A stretch of 17,634 nucleotides of DNA, taken from positions 1 to 17,634 of the forward strand of contig JARFQH010000272.1 in the NCBI GenBank assembly GCA_029287875.1, given 5' to 3'. A program made the position numbers and the translations under genes. Source of the DNA: Desulfobacteraceae bacterium. Its GTDB lineage: Bacteria > Desulfobacterota > Desulfobacteria > Desulfobacterales > SG8-13. The notes under the pieces are model-generated. The model was given only the letters and a program-made list of their open reading frames with translations. It did no database searches and was not told where the DNA came from. Shown here one piece after another: positions 14,122 to 17,634 of the stretch. Position 1 is the stretch's first letter, and the number at the start of each line of letters is the position of its first letter.

Positions 14122-14796
14122 TTAATTGTCCGATATCAAGAAGCCGTCTGAGATCTGCAAGACCCGGCCGGCGAAGGCAGCACAATCCGGGCTGTGGGTG
14201 ACCATAACGATGGTCATTCCACCGTCGTTGAGCTGCCGCAGCAGATCCATGATTTCCAGGCTGGTCCTGGTATCCAGGTTTCCGGTGGGTTCATCGGCCA
14301 GCAGAATCGGCGGCTCGTTTACAATGGCCCGGGCAATGGCGACCCTTTCTTTCTCACCGCCGGAGATCTGGTTCGGCAGACGATGGCTCTTGCTCTGGAG
14401 ACCGACGGCTGCCAGGGCGGACTCGGCCATCTGCCGCTTTTTTTTACCTGAGGCTTTGATGATCGCCAGCGGCAGCATGACGTTTTCGATAACCGTGAGG
14501 TAGGGCACCAGATGAAAGCTCTGAAAAACGAACCCGAGAAACTCCCGACGGAAATCGGCGCGCTTTTCGGACTTCAGGCGGTAAATGTCGATGTCGTCCA
14601 CCACGAAACAGCCTGAGGTGGGCGCGTTCATCGCTCCCATGACCGACAGGAGAGTCGATTTGCCGGATCCCGATACCCCCATGATGCCGACAAATTCCCC
14701 TGAAGAGATGGTGAAATTCATATCGGAAATGGCCGTGACGGTTGCCTCGCCACTGCCGTATTTTTTGACAAGATTACTGGCTAAGATGTAACTCAT
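14122..14796 (-). CDS. ABC transporter ATP-binding protein, MacB/LolD type
   Basis: The protein has 224 residues. Walker A 'GVSGSGKST' is at 40-48, the Q-loop 'FVFQSFHLVPYLTVIENV' follows, then the signature 'ISGGEKERVAIARA', Walker B 'ILLADEPTGNLD' and the switch His in 'VTHS'. This is the LolD/MacB/FtsE class that powers FtsX-like permeases acting on periplasmic or lipidic cargo rather than classical import. The signature has Glu where most have Gln (SGGE for SGGQ), a tolerated variation. ATG at 14796 is chosen over TTG at 14808 because GGAG lies six bases upstream. It follows the permease gene by 24 bases and ends the operon. Confidence 0.92.
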   Translation of the reverse strand: MSYILASNLVKKYGSGEATVTAISDMNFTISSGEFVGIMGVSGSGKSTLLSVMGAMNAPTSGCFVVDDIDIYRLKSEKRADFRREFLGFVFQSFHLVPYLTVIENVMLPLAIIKASGKKKRQMAESALAAVGLQSKSHRLPNQISGGEKERVAIARAIVNEPPILLADEPTGNLDTRTSLEIMDLLRQLNDGGMTIVMVTHSPDCAAFAGRVLQISDGFLISDN

Positions 14797-14820
14797 TGTT
14801 TTCTCCAAGGATATAGATTT

Positions 14821-15978
14821 TTACAGGGCTCTGAGTGCGTCATTGGGGTCCATGCGCGCGGCCATCAGTGCCGGGTAAGCGCTCGATGCCAGACCGATGA
14901 CCAGCGCCAAACCGAATGAAAAGGCGGCCAGTCCGGGGCTGACATTCAGGTGGACCATGCGATCTTCGATAAACAGCCGCAGCCCCGCCGAAGTGGCGGC
15001 AAAGCCGGCCGCATAGCCTATCAATCCTGCGAGCACCGAAACGATGCCGGCTTCCAGGAAGACGATCCGCATGACGTGGCTCTTTCGAAAACCGATCGCC
15101 CGGAAGATGCCGATCTCCTCGGTCCGTTCCCGGACGCTGCCCATCATGGTCACCAGCACCACCAGAGCACCGATCAGGATGACCACGCCCGAGACCCCGT
15201 AGCTGAACTTTCTGAAATGGGCCAGGGTTTCCATGCGGCCCTTGACCACCTGTTGAATTGCCATGACTTTGGCACCGGGCAACGCCTCGGAGATCTGCTG
15301 CACCATTTCGTCGATGGGACAATTCTGGCAAAGTGCCGCGACCTCGGCCATCGATACCCGGCCGCTTTTTTCCAATATTTCTTGGGCGGTGGCCATGGTG
15401 GTGAAGAGCAGCTGGTCGTCCTGGCTGCCGGTCGGACGCAGAACGCCCGACACGAGCAGCTGTCGGCCCTTGATGTTGACAGGGCTGCCGGTCTGCAGGT
15501 TTAGAACACGTGCTGCCTCCGATCCCGATAGGACACCTTCGGCCTCGGGAAAGACGCCGTCAACGACCCACCAGGGTTTCAATATCCGGGCGGTTTTGAA
15601 GTCGACGCCCGAAAGCAGGACCCGATGGGTGTCAATTTTAACGACGCCCAGAACCAGCGGTCCCAGCGCGGCAATGTTGCGGTAATTCTTAATTGAGTTC
15701 ACCCGGGCAAGGTCTGTCTCGCGGATTTCCTCCATTTCAAAAGAGACCCCGCCCAGCGAGAGACCGCCGTAAGTGAGCGGCAGACTCTCGGCACGGGGAA
15801 CGATCAGGATATTGGCGCCGTACTTTTCGAGTTTGTGGTTGATGTCGCCGGTCATGGCCTCGACGAAGCTGATGACGGCGACGACTGTGGCGATGCCGAT
15901 GGCGAGTCCCGCCAGAACGAAGGCGGCCTTGCCCTTGCGGCGCATCAGGTTACGGACAGCGATTTGTTTCAGCGTCAT
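14821..15978 (-). CDS. FtsX/MacB-type ABC permease with periplasmic Cys pair
   Basis: The 385-residue inner-membrane protein has four predicted helices, at about 18-38, 261-280, 308-332 and 350-371. The first is followed by a large periplasmic domain of about 220 residues, the FtsX/MacB layout. The cytoplasmic block 'ERTEEIGIFRAIGFRKSHVMRIVFLEA' is the FtsX-domain coupling region, and 'DPNDALRAL' closes the protein as in MacB relatives. The periplasmic domain contains C217 and C220 in 'AALCQNCPIDEMV', a CxxC that could bind metal or be redox active. The ATG overlaps the DUF2318 stop by four bases, so translation is coupled. Confidence 0.9.
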   Translation of the reverse strand: MTLKQIAVRNLMRRKGKAAFVLAGLAIGIATVVAVISFVEAMTGDINHKLEKYGANILIVPRAESLPLTYGGLSLGGVSFEMEEIRETDLARVNSIKNYRNIAALGPLVLGVVKIDTHRVLLSGVDFKTARILKPWWVVDGVFPEAEGVLSGSEAARVLNLQTGSPVNIKGRQLLVSGVLRPTGSQDDQLLFTTMATAQEILEKSGRVSMAEVAALCQNCPIDEMVQQISEALPGAKVMAIQQVVKGRMETLAHFRKFSYGVSGVVILIGALVVLVTMMGSVRERTEEIGIFRAIGFRKSHVMRIVFLEAGIVSVLAGLIGYAAGFAATSAGLRLFIEDRMVHLNVSPGLAAFSFGLALVIGLASSAYPALMAARMDPNDALRAL

Positions 15979-16541
15979 GACTGTGCCTTTCCGGTAAAAT
16001 CAAAATACTGTTTTCCTTCCAGAATATCCTGTGCCAGAATCACGACTTTCTCGCCTTGAAGAGATCGCTTGAGGGGCGCCGGGTTGCAGCCGCCCTGAAC
16101 CTCGTTGACCAGCACCGAAGCGAACCGGCGGCCGCAATTGCGGCAGACCATGACGTCGTCGTCCTGATAGTAGCCTTTACCGGCCGGCCAGCAGACATCA
16201 CAAGCGTCGAAAGCGGCCCGGATGACACCGTCCGAGCTTTTGAGAATGAAATAACGAATGGTCAGGTTCGCGTGCTTGAGTTCGAAATGACGGGCGCGAC
16301 CATCGGCAAACATGCTTACCGGGTAGCTCATTTGATCACCGGCCTTTTCCGCCGACACTTTAGATTCAACTGAGACCGCGTTGCCGCCGCCCTTATTTAA
16401 CATCAGATAAACCCCGGCGCCGGCGATAACCACGGCGCAAAGAACGAGTATCAACGGTAAACGGTTTTTTTTATCGTTTCCAAGAATGGCCGCCTTTTTA
16501 GCGGCACGGACATCCGATTTGCTCTTTGCTTTTTTACCCAT
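15975..16541 (-). CDS. Membrane-anchored DUF2318 (predicted Fe-S or metal-binding) protein
   Basis: The 188-residue protein has a short Lys-rich cytoplasmic N-terminus, one helix at about 28-48 and an exported domain. The domain carries the DUF2318 pattern 'AFDACDVCWPAGKGYY' (C114, C117), 'MVCRNCGRRF' (C133, C136) and 'GGCNPAPL' (C152), then 'DILEGKQYFDF'. Five conserved cysteines suggest metal, Fe-S or thiol chemistry outside the cytoplasm; database descriptions call the family Fe-S-containing, but its role is unproven. In Campylobacter a DUF2318 gene sits with two FtsX-like permeases and an ATPase in the p19/cFtr1 iron cluster. Here it begins the permease-ATPase operon. A GGGAGG Shine-Dalgarno lies immediately next to a hairpin. 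Confidence 0.88.
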   Translation of the reverse strand: MGKKAKSKSDVRAAKKAAILGNDKKNRLPLILVLCAVVIAGAGVYLMLNKGGGNAVSVESKVSAEKAGDQMSYPVSMFADGRARHFELKHANLTIRYFILKSSDGVIRAAFDACDVCWPAGKGYYQDDDVMVCRNCGRRFASVLVNEVQGGCNPAPLKRSLQGEKVVILAQDILEGKQYFDFTGKAQS

Positions 16542-16549
16542 TTTTACGT

Positions 16550-16577
16550 CCTCCCGGTCCTGCTTGCAAACAGGACC
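16550..16577 (-). promoter_or_regulatory. Hairpin abutting the DUF2318 ribosome binding site
   Basis: GGTCCTG (16556-16562) and CAGGACC (16571-16577) pair perfectly around an 8-base loop. In the minus-strand transcript the stem ends exactly where the Shine-Dalgarno GGGAGG begins (16555-16550). Such a structure could influence ribosome access or be a protein-binding site. Confidence 0.5.
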
Positions 16578-16595
16578 TGTTTTAAAGATTCAAAG

Positions 16596-16782
16596 TTGGT
16601 TGAAAAAAACCTCGGCCGACGGTTCCGCCTGAAAATGCGAAAGATTGCGCAATTCAGAGTCGGAGACCCATCAGTTTTTCCGTTGAACATGAGAATGGCC
16701 AACAGATTGATTCGGTCGATGACTGTAAAGACGCGAAATTGCTGGTTTAGACCGAATTATCCCGTTTCCGGATTGAGGCGTT
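16596..16782. other. Spacer between the Cys/His-rich gene and the DUF2318 gene
   Basis: No gene is supported here. A 70-codon plus-strand frame crosses it but lacks a Shine-Dalgarno and family resemblance and runs into the Cys/His-rich gene on the other strand. No intrinsic terminator was seen, so the two genes may share one transcript. Confidence 0.45.
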
Positions 16783-17211
16783 TTAACAGAGAAAAGTCAG
16801 GGTGGTGAGATAGATGGGTACTTTAAGGATGGAGGGGCAATACAGAACGGCCGACGCACTTGTTGTCCCAAGGCTGTTTGCCGGCGTAGCTGCCATATCG
16901 GTGCGGCCGGCGGTTACATCATGGTGATCGTGCTGGTGCGGCCTTAAAAGTGCCGGCGGCGATAACCGCTGCTCTGGACCACCGGTATATTCACAGGGGA
17001 AAGCCACCGTATCAGAGCAGCAACAACAGGGGGCCGTGGCCGTGATCTTCGGTGTGTGGTGAGAATTTACGGCCGCACTGCTGTCCATACAACATGCGGC
17101 ACTGCAGACAAAGAGAGCGGAGCTGCTGTTGGCAAAAATCCCCAAGCCGAGTATCACGGCCAGAGAAATGGTTAGTGTTTTTATAAGAACGGTATGATGT
17201 TTTGAAATCAT
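16783..17211 (-). CDS. Cys/His-rich exported protein, probable metal binding
   Basis: The 142-residue protein has an N-terminal hydrophobic segment (residues 8-32) after a short basic start, consistent with a signal peptide or anchor. Cysteines then cluster in 'VCSAACCM' (about 35-42), in 'APCCCCSD' (four in a row) and in 'FPCEY'. A histidine cluster 'HQHDHHD' follows near 91-97. The tail 'VPIYLTTLTFLC' is hydrophobic and ends in Cys. I do not recognise a named family. The composition suggests binding of soft metals such as copper or iron outside the cytoplasm. A good sigma-70 promoter lies 40 bases upstream, but no clear Shine-Dalgarno precedes the ATG. It lies 241 bases before the DUF2318 gene on the same strand. 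Confidence 0.7.
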   Translation of the reverse strand: MISKHHTVLIKTLTISLAVILGLGIFANSSSALFVCSAACCMDSSAAVNSHHTPKITATAPCCCCSDTVAFPCEYTGGPEQRLSPPALLRPHQHDHHDVTAGRTDMAATPANSLGTTSASAVLYCPSILKVPIYLTTLTFLC

Positions 17212-17250
17212 GGAGGTATCTTAGGAATATTAACGTCGCTTATTGGCGAG

Positions 17251-17279
17251 ATACTAGAATGAGTTCCAATTATTGTCAA
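17251..17279 (-). promoter_or_regulatory. Strong sigma-70-like promoter for the Cys/His-rich gene
   Basis: On the minus strand, a perfect -35 TTGACA (17279-17274), a 17-base spacer and -10 TAGTAT (17256-17251) place the start near 17244, about 33 bases before the ATG. It is the best promoter match in the window and could drive the whole 17211-14122 gene set. Confidence 0.65.
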
Positions 17280-17429
17280 CCCTAATTTGCTTCCGTCCAC
17301 AAATAGCCCTGTTCCGAAATTTTGGTGTCAAAAAAGACAAGGGGTGAAAACTTTTAAATTTCGGTGAAAAATTGCAAATCGTAAATAACAAATACCCAAA
17401 GCAGGCCTTCGGCCGTAACCAAATTAGTG

Positions 17430-17485
17430 TTCAGGTTTCGGGTTTCAGGATTTGGGGTTTGCTGACACCTGACACCTGACACCCT
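17430..17485. repeat. Heptanucleotide repeat tract with inverted halves
   Basis: Read in 7-base units from 17430: TTCAGGT, TTCGGGT, TTCAGGA, TTTGGGG, TTTGCTG, ACACCTG, ACACCTG, ACACCCT. The right-hand unit ACACCTG is the reverse complement of CAGGTGT, close to the left-hand CAGGTTT register, so the tract is both tandem and inverted. It resembles the short tandemly repeated heptamers known from other bacterial intergenic regions. Confidence 0.7.
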
Positions 17486-17634
17486 ATTCCTGATTAATAA
17501 TGTGTTTTCACTTTAACAACACATCTTCGCATCTTGCGGTGAAGTTACAATCTAAGACTCTAACGCGCTCGGCGGTTATAACGACTATTAGTTCTCTGAG
17601 AAATATTTGGCGGCACCCGGGTGCTGTTCTATTC

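Larger units (their letters stand above)
17212..17634. other. Right-end non-coding region with short repeats
   Basis: These 423 bases contain no convincing gene on either strand. They hold the promoter at 17251-17279, a heptanucleotide tract (17430-17485), an inverted repeat ATGTGTT/AACACAT (17500-17506 and 17518-17524) and a 12-bp palindrome GCACCCGGGTGC (17613-17624). Confidence 0.55.

Noticed and set aside
13931..14185. Minus-strand 84-codon frame starting inside the ABC ATPase gene
   Set aside because: Overlaps the ATPase 3' end in another frame, lacks a Shine-Dalgarno and shows no family pattern.
16542..16700. Short minus-strand frame ending just before the DUF2318 ATG, considered as a leader peptide
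   Set aside because: Its stop lies close to the DUF2318 start, but the only ATG has no Shine-Dalgarno and the peptide has no regulatory-residue run; the hairpin explains the region better.
16596..16808. Plus-strand 70-codon frame between the Cys/His-rich and DUF2318 genes
   Set aside because: Arg-rich, without ribosome binding site or resemblance, and runs into the opposite-strand gene.

Overview
The window looks like chromosomal DNA of a free-living Gram-negative bacterium, most likely a Desulfobacterota (former deltaproteobacterial) lineage. This assignment is an inference from gene content: an AsmA-type envelope protein, a DUF2318 protein with an FtsX-like ABC exporter, a Bacillus-type pyruvate dehydrogenase operon, an intergenic heptanucleotide repeat tract and large intergenic palindromes. 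No rRNA, tRNA or CRISPR array was seen. Most genes are moderately G+C-rich; the vapBC block (about 2600-3250) is clearly A+T-rich and looks acquired.

Layout, left to right. (1) 1-2600, plus strand: the 3' part of an AsmA-like gene, an imperfect 65-bp palindrome, a small membrane ORF resembling the C-terminal half of DUF202 proteins, a short PRC-barrel-like protein and a Mn-type superoxide dismutase ending at a strong bidirectional terminator. (2) 2600-3830, minus strand: a toxin-antitoxin cluster. It holds an intact vapBC pair with a well-defined palindromic promoter/operator, a 25-codon remnant of a MazF/PemK toxin, the antitoxin that overlaps this remnant, and a YoeB-like toxin whose C-terminal catalytic His is Gln. 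(3) 3855-8997, minus strand: a complete 2-oxoacid (probably pyruvate) dehydrogenase operon, E1alpha-E1beta-E2-E3, with a 106-bp inverted repeat between E2 and E3. (4) 9055-9406: a divergent control region with several operator-like palindromes. (5) 9407-10561, plus strand: an acyl-CoA dehydrogenase. (6) 10614-13705, minus strand: a tight three-gene operon of a divergent myo-inositol-phosphate synthase, a TIM-barrel sugar-phosphate isomerase/epimerase and a medium-chain dehydrogenase lacking its structural zinc cysteines. (7) 14122-17211, minus strand: a Cys/His-rich exported protein, a membrane-anchored DUF2318 cysteine protein, an FtsX/MacB-type permease and its ATPase. (8) 17212-17634: non-coding DNA rich in short repeats, including a heptanucleotide tract.

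How the genes fit together. The pdh operon and the divergent acyl-CoA dehydrogenase both feed acyl-CoA/acetyl-CoA metabolism and share a control region. The inositol-type operon probably makes or modifies a cyclitol, but its product cannot be read from sequence. The DUF2318/permease/ATPase set resembles the ABC part of the Campylobacter p19/cFtr1 iron gene cluster, but here it has no FTR1 or p19 gene in view and is preceded by a Cys/His-rich exported protein. It is the best candidate for an undescribed metal- or redox-handling system. The second most distinctive region is the partly decayed composite toxin-antitoxin locus attached to the end of the pdh operon.
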